DNA of 64,000 nt from Tidjanibacter massiliensis (GCF_900104605.1 NZ_LT629960.1:62001-126000), one strand, 5' to 3'; positions 25,362 through 33,471 are shown, numbered from the stretch's first letter. The notes: a model not told the origin generated them from the letters alone. Translations and numbers: made by a program.

Positions 25362-26900
25362 TTATCGCAGCCGGAAGAGGGGGATGCTTCCGTCGCTTAC
25401 ATCCACGTTTATCACCCGTGGTCCTTTGTAGCGGGTACCGTCGGCGGATATCCATGTTCCGCGCGGCAGTCTTACGGTTCGTCGGCCCGTGTCGTCGAGT
25501 ACCGGCGCGACGAGGTATCGGGAGCCGAGCATGTATTGGTCTGTACAGTCCCAGAATCCCTGTCCGGGGAATTGGTACTCCATGTGGCGCATCAGCGGTT
25601 CTCCCGTCGTCCCGGCCTCCTGCAGCAGCTCTTCCATGTAGCCGTTCATCTCCATGCGCAACCCCACGGCCTTTTCCATCTCTTTCCGGCAGGTGCCTGT
25701 CGGAAAGAGACTGCCGTCGGGCGGAACGGCCGCTATGGGCATAAACAGGGCGAGCTGTACGGCACGCAGGAGCATCGTCTCGTCGGAGCAGTGTCCGGCC
25801 GAGGAGGTCAGCGAAAGGTAGGGATAGATATGTCCCGTAAGTCCCGCATGGATGGCGTCTGTCAAGGCGCGGCGCATGGACTCCCATGAAATTTCCGGCG
25901 AGAGTGCGACCGAATAGGGGCGCCACTGTGTCTGGGTCTGTTCCGCAAGGGGGTACATGGCTGCGCCGTAGCGTTCGCCGAGTGCGGCCCAGGCGGTCAG
26001 ATAGCGTTCCGTGCGCTCTCCGGGAGGCAGGATGTCGAGGGCACGGTGGCAGTCGAAACGGAGTGCCGTGATTCCCTCTTTCCGGAGGTTGTCGAGCAGT
26101 TCGCCAAAGTAGGCCGTAACTTCCGGCAGGGTCACGTCGAGACATGCGTAGTAACCGGACGGCAGACGGATGACGGCAGGCCGGCCCTCCGCGTCTTCGA
26201 GCAGCATGCCCTTTCTGCGTGCTTCGATGTAACGCTGCCCGGCGGCGGGAATGTAGGGAGTGACGGTGAACATTACGTCGAATCCGCGCCGGGTAAGTTC
26301 ATCCGCCGTATCGCGGAAAGAGGCATAGAGGTTGCGGTCGAGGCCCCCCTCTCCGGAGTGGTCCTGCCAGCCGTCCGGGATGAGCAGCAGGCCGGGCGGG
26401 TAGCCGTGGGCGGTAATGGAATCGGCTGCGGCGAGCAGGGCGGTACCGCCTGCGGCGATGAGGGCTTCCGACAGCCCTGTGTCGTAAACGGGCCGCATGA
26501 AGGGGTGGCGGGCCGGAGCGGTGCCTTTCGGCCAGGCGTATTTGTGTACGCAGTAGAGGTATGCTTCGCGTAGCGTCCGGCCTCCCTTTGCGACGGTTGG
26601 CTGCGTGCCCGACGGAGTTACGGTGAAGAGGCTGCCGTCAAAAACGACATCGGCCGGAGCACTGCTCCACATCATGCGGCCGCCGCTCGATATCATGAAC
26701 GGGATGGTGAATGTTCCGCAACTGTCGCAGTTACTGCTGTCGAACGGTGCGGCGAAAGGTTGTGCCGGGCCTCCCCCCGCGAAGAGCCCCCACCATTTTT
26801 CGTTGCGGAGCGGTTCTATGCGTATCGTATGGGGTGTCTGTGCCGGAAGGGCGGCCGACAGCAAGGCGAGCGTGACGAGGATTGGAAATCTCCTGTGCAT
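25362..26900 (-). CDS. Secreted GH31-family protein with altered active-site motifs
   Basis: 512 residues with a signal peptide ending near LPAQ. A short N-terminal beta region is followed by a TIM-barrel like GH31 (PDGWQDHSGEGGLDRNLYASF, GFDVMFTVTPYI) and the C-terminal beta domain with GSRYLVAPVLDDTGRRTVRLP. The nucleophile position is kept as Asp283 in LRFDCHRALD. The normal acid/base motif (WSGD) reads VALS before PEISWESM, and the following HDIGG motif is absent. The protein may be inactive, use a displaced acid such as Glu336, or act on an unusual alpha-glycoside. It stands alone, without transporter or regulator. Confidence 0.83.
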   Translation of the reverse strand: MHRRFPILVTLALLSAALPAQTPHTIRIEPLRNEKWWGLFAGGGPAQPFAAPFDSSNCDSCGTFTIPFMISSGGRMMWSSAPADVVFDGSLFTVTPSGTQPTVAKGGRTLREAYLYCVHKYAWPKGTAPARHPFMRPVYDTGLSEALIAAGGTALLAAADSITAHGYPPGLLLIPDGWQDHSGEGGLDRNLYASFRDTADELTRRGFDVMFTVTPYIPAAGQRYIEARRKGMLLEDAEGRPAVIRLPSGYYACLDVTLPEVTAYFGELLDNLRKEGITALRFDCHRALDILPPGERTERYLTAWAALGERYGAAMYPLAEQTQTQWRPYSVALSPEISWESMRRALTDAIHAGLTGHIYPYLSLTSSAGHCSDETMLLRAVQLALFMPIAAVPPDGSLFPTGTCRKEMEKAVGLRMEMNGYMEELLQEAGTTGEPLMRHMEYQFPGQGFWDCTDQYMLGSRYLVAPVLDDTGRRTVRLPRGTWISADGTRYKGPRVINVDVSDGSIPLFRLR

Positions 26901-27046
26901 GGCGTGGTTGGTTTAGGGATATCCACCAGACGTTCCTGCGGAGCGTTTGCCGGAAAATGTCATGCAAAATAAAGCAAAATCCCGCATCGGCGCAATACCG
27001 CGGTATGGGTATGCTGTCCCGAAAACGGGAAAAATTTTGCGGATGT

Positions 27047-27077
27047 TTGCTTGGCGCGGGGAAAATCGTTATCTTTG
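27047..27077 (+). promoter_or_regulatory. rplU-rpmA promoter
   Basis: TTG at 27047-27049 and TATCTTTG at 27070-27077, 20 bases apart, 32 bases before rplU. A near-ideal Bacteroidetes promoter. Confidence 0.75.
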
Positions 27078-27109
27078 CACGCTGATTCGCAAATTCTTTA
27101 AAAGAATAT

Positions 27110-27424
27110 ATGTACGTAATAGTAGAAATCGCAGGCAAACAGTTCAAGGCTGAGAAAGGTCGGAAACTCTATGTCAACCGTCTTCAGGGGGACGAAGGTT
27201 CCTCCGTGAGTTTCGACAAAGTCCTGCTAACGGATAACGACGGTCAGGTCAAGGTAGGCTCACCTGTGGTAGAAGGAGCTTCCGTGAGCGCGAAGATAGT
27301 ACGTCACCTCAAGGATGACAAGATTATCGTGTTCAAGAAAAAACGCAGGAAAGGGTACAAGGTGAAGAACGGACACCGTCAGTACCTTACCCAGGTACTC
27401 ATCGAAGACATCACAGTCGCTTAA
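27110..27424 (+). CDS. rplU: 50S ribosomal protein L21
   Basis: 104 residues: MYVIVEIAGKQFKAEKG, then DKVLLTDNDGQVKVGSP and the basic IIVFKKKRRKGYKVKNGHRQ that is diagnostic of L21. It binds 23S rRNA in the large subunit. It is followed 19 bases later by rpmA, the near-universal pairing, and led by a strong promoter. Confidence 0.98.
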   Translation: MYVIVEIAGKQFKAEKGRKLYVNRLQGDEGSSVSFDKVLLTDNDGQVKVGSPVVEGASVSAKIVRHLKDDKIIVFKKKRRKGYKVKNGHRQYLTQVLIEDITVA

Positions 27425-27443
27425 CACCTAAAATTCGCAGAAG

Positions 27444-27704
27444 ATGGCACACAAGAAAGGAGTAGGTAGCTCTAAGAACGGTCGTGAGTCGGAAAGCAAG
27501 CGGCTCGGAGTGAAATTGTTCGGCGGCGAGTTCGCAAAGGCGGGCAACATCATCGTACGCCAGCGGGGTACCGTACACAACCCCGGTGAGAATGTGGGCA
27601 TGGGTAAAGACCATACGCTGTTCGCCCTCGTGGATGGAACGGTGGCTTTCGTGAAGAAAACCAACGGCAGGTCTTACGTGAGCGTTACTCCGGTGAACGA
27701 ATAG
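27444..27704 (+). CDS. rpmA: 50S ribosomal protein L27
   Basis: 86 residues: [20 protein letters not shown] followed by [21 protein letters not shown]. The N-terminus begins directly with MAHKK, as in the unprocessed Gram-negative form that reaches the peptidyl-transferase centre, and lacks the cleavable extension known from Firmicutes. It is cotranscribed with rplU and ended by a strong terminator. Confidence 0.98.
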   Translation: MAHKKGVGSSKNGRESESKRLGVKLFGGEFAKAGNIIVRQRGTVHNPGENVGMGKDHTLFALVDGTVAFVKKTNGRSYVSVTPVNE

Positions 27705-27727
27705 TTCGGAGACGGAGTTCGATAGAG

Positions 27728-27765
27728 GCGGATACCCGGCGACGGGTGTCCGCTTTTCGTTTTTA
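27728..27765. terminator. Terminator after rpmA
   Basis: An 11-base stem with one wobble (27728-27738 with 27743-27753), a four-base loop, then TTTTCGTTTTTATTT. It lies between convergent rpmA and the Crp-family gene. Confidence 0.9.
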
Positions 27766-28326
27766 TTTCCGTTTCGCCCGGATGCGGCTCAGACTGACGG
27801 GAGTGACGCCCAAATAGGTAGCCAGGCACTCCAGCGGCATGCGCTGCAACAGGTCGGGATGCTGTGTCAGCAGCAGTTCGTAACGTTCCGAGGCCGTCGT
27901 AAAAAGCAGGGGAATGAGCCTCTCTTCCGTCCGCAGGAATTCCGATTCGGCGAATTTCCTGCCCCAGTTGGCTATGTGGATATCTTCGCGGTAGAGGGTG
28001 TCGAGGTCGTTGCGCCTAAGGCGGTACAGCGAGGAGTCTTCCATCAGCTCCACACTTTCATATCCCGCTCCGTTGCATACGTAGCTTCTCAACGATACGA
28101 TAGCGGTGCCTTCCTGGCCTATCCAGAACGTTATCTCTCTGTCCCCTTTCGGAATATAGGCTCTGGCAATCCCCCGTGCGATGAAGAAGAGGTCCGTTTC
28201 GACCTTTCCGGCCTCCAGTATGCGGCACCCTTTCGGCCGGTCGATTCGTACCGAACAGGATGCGAGCCGGTCGGCCGAGGCTTCCGGTATCCGGTAGATG
28301 GCGTTGAGTATCTCCTGCAGTTCCAT
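27763..28326 (-). CDS. Crp/Fnr-family transcriptional regulator
   Basis: 187 residues from ATG 28326. Residues 1-115 form a cyclic-nucleotide-binding-like beta roll (ILEAGKVETDLFFIARGIAR, GDREITFWIGQEGTAIVS). The C-terminus ends in a short helix-turn-helix (MPLECLATYLGVTPVSLSRI). Typical Bacteroidetes members of this group are small and often lack a recognisable cyclic-nucleotide contact set; the effector is unknown. It is divergent from the SMR transporter across a compact region with a -7 box for each gene, so it may regulate that transporter. The frame is open upstream, but the box at 28396-28403 excludes most of it. Confidence 0.88.
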   Translation of the reverse strand: MELQEILNAIYRIPEASADRLASCSVRIDRPKGCRILEAGKVETDLFFIARGIARAYIPKGDREITFWIGQEGTAIVSLRSYVCNGAGYESVELMEDSSLYRLRRNDLDTLYREDIHIANWGRKFAESEFLRTEERLIPLLFTTASERYELLLTQHPDLLQRMPLECLATYLGVTPVSLSRIRAKRK

Positions 28327-28395
28327 GGTCGGGTTCGTATTTCTTTTCAAAGGTACGGAATATCTCTCGGAAAGCGTTGTCCGGTGTTTTCTTAT

Positions 28396-28403
28396 CAAAT
28401 GTA
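28396..28403 (-). promoter_or_regulatory. -7 box for the Crp-family gene
   Basis: TACATTTG on the minus strand, an exact match, 70 bases before the ATG. Confidence 0.5.
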
Positions 28404-28427
28404 AAGAGGGTTGCGGCGGAAACGGGA

Positions 28428-28435
28428 TAACTTTG
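28428..28435 (+). promoter_or_regulatory. -7 box for the SMR transporter gene
   Basis: TAACTTTG, an exact match, 36 bases before the ATG and 25 bases from the divergent box of the Crp-family gene. Confidence 0.5.
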
Positions 28436-28470
28436 CCCGTCGGATTGTTTAATCGTACAATACAGGATTT

Positions 28471-28791
28471 ATGGATTGGTTTCTTCTGATTGTTGCCGGA
28501 CTTTTTGAGTCGGGTTTCGCATTCTGTCTGGGTAAGATGAAAGAGGCTGCGGGTACGGAGTGGTATCTGTGGGGAGCGGGCTTTCTCGCCTGTGTGGTCA
28601 TCAGCATGCTGTTGCTTGCAAAGGCCGTGCATACGCTGCCCGTCAGTACCGCCTATCCCGTGTGGACGGGTATCGGGGCTGTGGGAGCGGTCGTGCTCGG
28701 CATCGTGTTTTTCCATGAACCGGTCTCCTTCGCACGTCTCTTTTTCATTTGTACGCTGATAGCTTCTGTGGTGGGGCTGAAAATGGTCTGA
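28471..28791 (+). CDS. Small multidrug resistance (SMR) family transporter, SugE/Gdx-like
   Basis: 106 residues with four transmembrane helices. The essential glutamate is at position 13 (LIVAGLFESGFAF), and the family segments LPVSTAYPVWTGIGAVGAV and VSFARLFFICTLIASVVGLK follow. The TAYxVWTGIGAVGA stretch favours the SugE/Gdx branch (guanidinium or quaternary ammonium export), but GLFESGF differs from the usual GLxExxWA, so specificity is open. No guanidine-riboswitch-like structure was seen upstream. It is divergent from the Crp-family regulator. Confidence 0.9.
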   Translation: MDWFLLIVAGLFESGFAFCLGKMKEAAGTEWYLWGAGFLACVVISMLLLAKAVHTLPVSTAYPVWTGIGAVGAVVLGIVFFHEPVSFARLFFICTLIASVVGLKMV

Positions 28792-28979
28792 CAGCAGTCG
28801 TTCGGGGTGGGAACGGGTTGCAGAAAGCCGCCGGGTATGTCGGGCGGCAAGGCGGATTGGGCGGCTCTGAGGGAGAACGAGAGGAGTCGGGGACAGTGTG
28901 CGGCAGCGGTTGGTACAGACGGTACGAAGAGGGAAAGCGCCTGCCGCAGGGAGGAGATGCCGATTTTTTTGCGAGTTGT

Positions 28980-29010
28980 TTGGCGGTTTCGGATATTTGT
29001 TCTATTTTTG
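28980..29010 (+). promoter_or_regulatory. Promoter of tRNA-Glu (CTC)
   Basis: TTG at 28980-28982 and TATTTTTG at 29003-29010, 20 bases apart, 39 bases before the tRNA. Confidence 0.65.
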
Positions 29011-29049
29011 TCCCGCTTTCGGGAGGCAATCCCGGATTTGCAGAGAACC

Positions 29050-29121
29050 GCTCCATTCGTCTAACGGTTAGGACAGCAGATTCTCATTCTGCAAATACCA
29101 GTTCGATTCTGGTATGGAGTA
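29050..29121 (+). tRNA. tRNA-Glu (CTC)
   Basis: A 72-base cloverleaf: acceptor GCTCCAT with ATGGAGT (G1-U72 wobble, as in the other tRNA-Glu), anticodon stem GCAGA/TCTGC around loop TTCTCAT, T loop TTCGATT, discriminator A followed by CC. The anticodon CTC reads GAG. A strong terminator follows at once. Confidence 0.94.
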
Positions 29122-29125
29122 CCGA

Positions 29126-29165
29126 GGCAGGCGCCGGACTTGTAAAAGTCCGGCGCCTGCCGTAT
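29126..29165 (+). terminator. Terminator after tRNA-Glu (CTC)
   Basis: A 16-base perfect stem (29126-29141 with 29146-29161) and a GTAA loop, then GTATTT. Confidence 0.8.
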
Positions 29166-29200
29166 TTGGGTATTTTCATTCGGGGGTCTCTTGCGTACCG

Positions 29201-29231
29201 TTGTCGGTGTAGGGCTTTTTGAGTACCTTCG
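29201..29231 (+). promoter_or_regulatory. Promoter of the TIGR02757 gene
   Basis: TTG at 29201-29203 and TACCTTCG at 29224-29231, exactly 20 bases apart; the -7 box has one mismatch to TAnnTTTG. Confidence 0.5.
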
Positions 29232-29252
29232 CGGAAGAATGGACGGTGACGG

Positions 29253-30023
29253 ATGGAGAAAGAGGTTTTGAAGGAGCTGCTCGATGCGTTTTACGACCGG
29301 TACGACACGGCGGATTTCATAGAGAACGACCCCGTGTCCGTACCCCATCTCTTTACGGGGCGCGAGGACAGGGAGATAGCCGGTTTTCTGGCGGCGACTG
29401 TCGCGTGGGGCAACCGTCGGGCCATCGTGAGGAGTGGCCGGCGCATGATGGAGTTGATGGACGGGGCGCCTTACGAATTCACGCTGCACGCTTCGCCGGA
29501 GGAGCTGCGGCCGCTCGGACATTTCGTGCACCGTACTTTCAACGGAACGGATTTCATTGCGTTCGTTCTGGCACTGCGCAGACTTTGTACCGTATGGGGC
29601 GGCATCGGCCAATTTTTCGAGGAACGTTATGCCGCGACGGGCGACCTGCGTATCGTGCTTGCCGAATTCCGGCGTGAGTTTTTCGCCTGTGACCATCCCG
29701 TCCGCTGCGAAAAACACGTCTCCTCCATTGAACGGAAAGCCTCCTGCAAGAGACTCAACATGTATCTGCGCTGGATGGTGCGCGACGACGGCCGCGGCGT
29801 GGATTTCGGGATGTGGAAACGCATACCTGCTTCGGCTCTTTATCTGCCGCTCGATGTCCACAGCGGAGCGATGGCGCGTGCTCTCGGGTTGCTGCAGCGG
29901 AGACAGAACGACTGGAGGACTGTCGAAGAGGTGACGGAGGCGCTGCGCGCTCTGGATGCGGACGACCCTGTGAAGTATGATTTTGCGCTCTTCGGTGCGG
30001 GCATCGCCGGCTATCTCCGGTAG
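29253..30023 (+). CDS. TIGR02757 family conserved protein
   Basis: 256 residues. The pattern IENDPVSVPHLFTGREDREIAG, FLAATVAWGNRRAIV, CKRLNMYLRWMVR, GMWKRIPASALYLPLDVH and YDFALFGAGI is that of TIGR02757 (DUF2400), a family widespread in Bacteroidetes and some other phyla. Parts (RLNMYLRWMVR, LYLPLDVH) recall helix-hairpin-helix DNA glycosylases, but no function is established. It stands alone with a promoter 20 bases before the ATG. Confidence 0.88.
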   Translation: MEKEVLKELLDAFYDRYDTADFIENDPVSVPHLFTGREDREIAGFLAATVAWGNRRAIVRSGRRMMELMDGAPYEFTLHASPEELRPLGHFVHRTFNGTDFIAFVLALRRLCTVWGGIGQFFEERYAATGDLRIVLAEFRREFFACDHPVRCEKHVSSIERKASCKRLNMYLRWMVRDDGRGVDFGMWKRIPASALYLPLDVHSGAMARALGLLQRRQNDWRTVEEVTEALRALDADDPVKYDFALFGAGIAGYLR

Positions 30024-30150
30024 GCAGAGACGGTTTGCCGCCTGTACGTGGCCCGAGGAGTGTCCGTCGCACCGTTTTGCGGAGATTCCGATGGCGGGTC
30101 GGGAGATTGTGTAGAGATATTGATGTATAACGTTAAACGATGGAGGTATC

Positions 30151-30921
30151 ATGCAGAGTGTCGTCAATGGATTCCGGAACGTGTGCATGGCGGCCGTTGT
30201 GGCGGCTTTCGCCGGATGTTCCGGCGGCGATGCGGTGAACAGCCTTGAAAGGATGGGGCTTCGGGGGAACGTGAGGTCACTTGATGTATCGGCCTATGAA
30301 GCCGAAGCGTGCGGCGGAACGGTAACGAAAGGGCCGCGGGTAGACGATATGCAGTCGTGCTGTTCGTACCGTTTCGATGAAAGGGGATATGTCACCGGTA
30401 CGGAGTATCTGTGCGGCGGCCATGTGGTGAAATGGGAAGAGTTCGTCTATGACGGCAGCGGGAGGCCGGAACGTATCGTGTCCCGTTCGGTTCGTTACGG
30501 CGGCGACCGGACGGTCGAATTCGAATGGAACGGCCGGTGTCATGTGCGCCGCACCTTTGACGAGGAGGGAAACGAAGTGTCGGAAGAGCGTACCGAGTGG
30601 AGGAGGAACCGGTCCGAGAGCGTGGCGGTCGGCGGGGATGGCAGCGTGACGTTCCGAACCCGTTACAGGCGGGGATTGCCGGTAAGGCAGGAGCGGACGG
30701 CGGCCGACGGTACGGAGGTGCTGAAATATTCCTACGATGGAAACGGCAATCCGGTCAGGGTGGAGAGGTTCGTGAACGGCGCGGCGGCCGGTTCTGCCGA
30801 GATGACCTATACCGTATTCGACGGCGCGGGTAATTGGACCTTCCGGACGGTGTATCGTATGGCCGAAGGCGGGGAACGGGTGCCGTACCGGATAGAGGAG
30901 AGAAAGATAACGTATTATTAA
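30151..30921 (+). CDS. Lipoprotein with YD-like beta repeats
   Basis: 256 residues. The signal sequence ends in a lipobox FAGC (Cys about 23). The mature protein is a run of short strands with Asp/Gly turns such as YRFDERGYVTGTEY, FVYDGSGRPERIVS, RRTFDEEGNEVSEE and YSYDGNGNPVRVERF. These resemble the YD/RHS-type repeats seen in Bacteroidetes surface lipoproteins. No enzymatic motif was seen and the function is unknown. A GGAGG ribosome site precedes the ATG. Its stop is 48 bases before the next gene. Confidence 0.75.
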   Translation: MQSVVNGFRNVCMAAVVAAFAGCSGGDAVNSLERMGLRGNVRSLDVSAYEAEACGGTVTKGPRVDDMQSCCSYRFDERGYVTGTEYLCGGHVVKWEEFVYDGSGRPERIVSRSVRYGGDRTVEFEWNGRCHVRRTFDEEGNEVSEERTEWRRNRSESVAVGGDGSVTFRTRYRRGLPVRQERTAADGTEVLKYSYDGNGNPVRVERFVNGAAAGSAEMTYTVFDGAGNWTFRTVYRMAEGGERVPYRIEERKITYY

Positions 30922-30968
30922 ATGCAGGAACGGTTTCGGCCCGGGGAGGGCGGTTGCCGGTTTGTGGA

Positions 30969-31820
30969 ATGTCCAACAGTTGGTTTAGGTTCAAACGGTT
31001 CGTCGTGGAGCAGTCGGATACGGCCATGAAAGTGGGTACCGACGGCGTGTTGCTCGGCGCGTGGGCACGGGTGCTGCCGGGCCCTGCGCGTTATCTGGAT
31101 ATCGGTACGGGAACGGGGGTGATAGCTCTGATGCTCGCCCAGCGCACGGAGGATGTGCCCGGTGGGGCGACCGTCGATGCCGTGGAGGTGGACGGTGCGG
31201 GAGCGGTACAGGCCGCGGCCAATGCCGCATCGTCGCCGTGGAGTCATGCGGTCAGGGTGTATCGCTGCGGAATCGGGATTTTCCGTCCCGGGGTGTCGGA
31301 ACCCCTGTGGGGCGGCAGGGACGTGGCGAGCGTACCGGATGGCGGTGAAGAGACTGCTGCCGGAGACTGTTCCGAAGAAGGAGAGTCGGCAACAGTCCCT
31401 CCCGAACTGCTTTATCACCATATCGTTTCCAATCCGCCGTGGTTCGTGGATTCGCTGCCCTCTCCCCATGCGGGACGCAGGGTGGCCCGCCACGCCGATT
31501 CGCTCCCTTATGGTGAACTGCTGCAGCATGCTGCCCGTCTGTTGGCGCCGGAGGGTCTCTTTTCGGTAGTGTTGCCGGCCGACAGCGAGGAGCGTTTTCT
31601 CGCCGGGGCCCGCGTCGCCGGGTTCGGACTGAACCGTCGTACACGTGTCTTTACCCTTCCCGGAATATCTCCCAAGCGCGTCTTGCTCGAATTCGCTTTC
31701 GCTGGAAGCTGCGGGGCGATGCCCGTCGAAGACACCCTGACAATAGAGACAGGCGAGGGCCCTGGGAGCTATACGGATGAGTACCGCAGGCTGACGGGCG
31801 ATTTCTATCTGCGCTTTTGA
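30969..31820 (+). CDS. trmN6: tRNA1(Val) (adenine37-N6)-methyltransferase
   Basis: 283 residues from ATG 30969. The Rossmann core shows MKVGTDGVLLGAWA, YLDIGTGTGVIALMLAQR and the N6-methylase motif HHIVSNPPWF (NPPW at 155-158, in place of NPPY). The C-terminal part includes FSVVLPADSEERFLAGARVAG. E. coli TrmN6 (YfiC) has about 245 residues; the excess is a Gly/Glu-rich insertion around residues 106-146 between the core and NPPW. It modifies A37 of tRNA1-Val in E. coli. The role of the insertion is unknown. Confidence 0.88.
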   Translation: MSNSWFRFKRFVVEQSDTAMKVGTDGVLLGAWARVLPGPARYLDIGTGTGVIALMLAQRTEDVPGGATVDAVEVDGAGAVQAAANAASSPWSHAVRVYRCGIGIFRPGVSEPLWGGRDVASVPDGGEETAAGDCSEEGESATVPPELLYHHIVSNPPWFVDSLPSPHAGRRVARHADSLPYGELLQHAARLLAPEGLFSVVLPADSEERFLAGARVAGFGLNRRTRVFTLPGISPKRVLLEFAFAGSCGAMPVEDTLTIETGEGPGSYTDEYRRLTGDFYLRF

Positions 31821-31858
31821 AACTCCCGCCGACAGTTTTTATTTCCCTCAAAAAACGT

Positions 31859-31866
31859 TAGATTTG
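31859..31866 (+). promoter_or_regulatory. -7 box for the DUF4831 gene
   Basis: TAGATTTG, an exact match, 66 bases before the ATG. Confidence 0.55.
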
Positions 31867-31931
31867 TACTGCTTGTTTTCCGGTGCGCAGTGCGCCGGAG
31901 AGGACGACAGACATACAAAAAAGCATGAGAT

Positions 31932-32846
31932 ATGGGAAAGATTAGGATGATGTTCGCTGCAGCCGCTTTGGCGGTTTGTACGGGTACGGCTTACGGACAG
32001 GTGCTCGACGTGGCTCCCGTAGGCGATGCGGTGATGCCGGATGGCCGGCGGGTTTATGCCATGCCGCAGACGACCGTGGTGGTCGATATTACGGTGGCCC
32101 GCGAGAGCGTCGTGACCGGGCCGTACGCCCGTTTCGCCCAGAAGTATTTCGGGGTGATAGCGCCGCTCGCCGACAAGGAGACCTATACGCTCCGTTCGGC
32201 GGTCGTCAGCCGTTACGACCCTGTCGTGACACGCGACCTGAATCCCGGTCCGATACCTGCTCCCCATACGGAAATATACGCCGATACGGGCAGCGCGGAG
32301 GAGTTCCCGCGGGTACTTCCCGACCGCCGCAGCGCCTCCGGCAGCAGCCTGGAGAATGCGGCGAGGGATGCCGCCCAAACGATATTCGACCTGCGTAGCA
32401 GGCGGACGGAGCTCATTACGGGCGATTATGCCGAGACGGTCTATGGGGCCGGGCTCGCCACGGCGGTGGAACGGATAGACCGCATGGAGAACGAATACCT
32501 CGAACTGTTTTTCGGAAAACGTTCCGTGACGACCTATACGGTGCGTTACTATGTCGTTCCGGATGCCGAAGGCCGTACCTTTGTCGTGTGCCGGTTCCGT
32601 GACGACCGCGGATTGTTGCCTGCCGACGACCTCTCCGGCGAACCGGTGGTGCTGGAGTGCCGGCCGCAGGGGGTGGCCGTGACGGCCTATCCACCCCAGC
32701 GGAAACGGACGCCGCGTTCCGACGAAGCGGAGTATGCCGTTGCGGATATGACGGACTGTCGCGTGATGTTCGATAGGACCGAACTCGGAAATGCCGTACT
32801 TCCCGTATATCAATACGGCGTAAGAACCATCCTGCCCGTAAGATAG
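31932..32846 (+). CDS. DUF4831 family secreted protein
   Basis: 304 residues with a signal peptide (MGKIRMMFAAAALAVCTGTAYG). I recognise the Bacteroidetes family DUF4831: YAMPQTTVVVDITV near residue 40, FAQKYFGVIAPLADKETYTL, then RSRRTELITGDY, ERIDRMENEYLELFFGK and the C-terminal YQYGVRTILPVR. Members are exported proteins of unknown function. It is expressed from its own -7 box and followed by the short helical-protein gene on the same strand. Confidence 0.85.
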   Translation: MGKIRMMFAAAALAVCTGTAYGQVLDVAPVGDAVMPDGRRVYAMPQTTVVVDITVARESVVTGPYARFAQKYFGVIAPLADKETYTLRSAVVSRYDPVVTRDLNPGPIPAPHTEIYADTGSAEEFPRVLPDRRSASGSSLENAARDAAQTIFDLRSRRTELITGDYAETVYGAGLATAVERIDRMENEYLELFFGKRSVTTYTVRYYVVPDAEGRTFVVCRFRDDRGLLPADDLSGEPVVLECRPQGVAVTAYPPQRKRTPRSDEAEYAVADMTDCRVMFDRTELGNAVLPVYQYGVRTILPVR

Positions 32847-32898
32847 GCGCAGGGAACGATTCCGGAACCGATGCAAATGTTGATACGGGAGGCGTGTC

Positions 32899-33471
32899 AT
32901 GGAGATGAAGGAAAATAGGGAGAAGATGGCCGCATTGGTGCGGATGCTGCGCCGTGATATCAACGGTGCGGTGGTGGAGCGCATGGAACAGTTGGGTATC
33001 CGTTACGAATGCAATTGGGGGGTCAGCCTGCATGCCGTCCGGCGTGCGGCCTCCCTGTTCGCGCCCGACCACGCTTTTGCCCGGTTTCTTTACGGGCAGA
33101 ATCTACGTGAGCTGCTCCTGTCGGCTTTCGTAATAGCCGACCCTTGTGCAGTCTCTGCCGACGAACTCGCTTTCTGGGGAGCGGGGGTGAAGAATTCCGA
33201 ACTCGCCGAGAACCTCGCTTTTTCGTTGCTCTCGCATACGTCGCTGGCCCGGCCGCTGGCCGAAAAGTGGCTGGCGGAGGATGCTCCGTCGCTGCTCCGT
33301 TACAGTGCCCTGTTGGCTCTTTCGCGGATGCGCGGTAGCGACGGCCGGTTGCCGGACGGAGTGGACAGCGATACGCTGGCGGCCCGTTTTGCCGGAGATG
33401 GGAGCGTATTGGTGCGCAAGGCGGCTGAGGCGCTCGCGGAGGCTGGGAAGGAGTCTGCACCGGAGTTGTAG
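32899..33471 (+). CDS. Helical protein with HEAT-like repeats
   Basis: 190 residues, almost entirely helical, with repeated paired-helix segments (YGQNLRELLLSAFVIADP, NLAFSLLSHTSLARPLAEKW, RYSALLALSRMRGSD, VLVRKAAEALAEAGK). This is reminiscent of HEAT/AlkD-like scaffolds. No catalytic residues of a known DNA glycosylase could be placed, so I do not assign repair activity. No signal peptide; probably cytosolic. It is convergent with trxA across a 17-base hairpin. Confidence 0.7.
   Translation: MEMKENREKMAALVRMLRRDINGAVVERMEQLGIRYECNWGVSLHAVRRAASLFAPDHAFARFLYGQNLRELLLSAFVIADPCAVSADELAFWGAGVKNSELAENLAFSLLSHTSLARPLAEKWLAEDAPSLLRYSALLALSRMRGSDGRLPDGVDSDTLAARFAGDGSVLVRKAAEALAEAGKESAPEL

Noticed and set aside
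28327-28470. Guanidine riboswitch upstream of the SMR gene
   Set aside because: The divergent region is too short and A+T-poor in structure-forming segments; no conserved guanidine-aptamer pattern was recognised.
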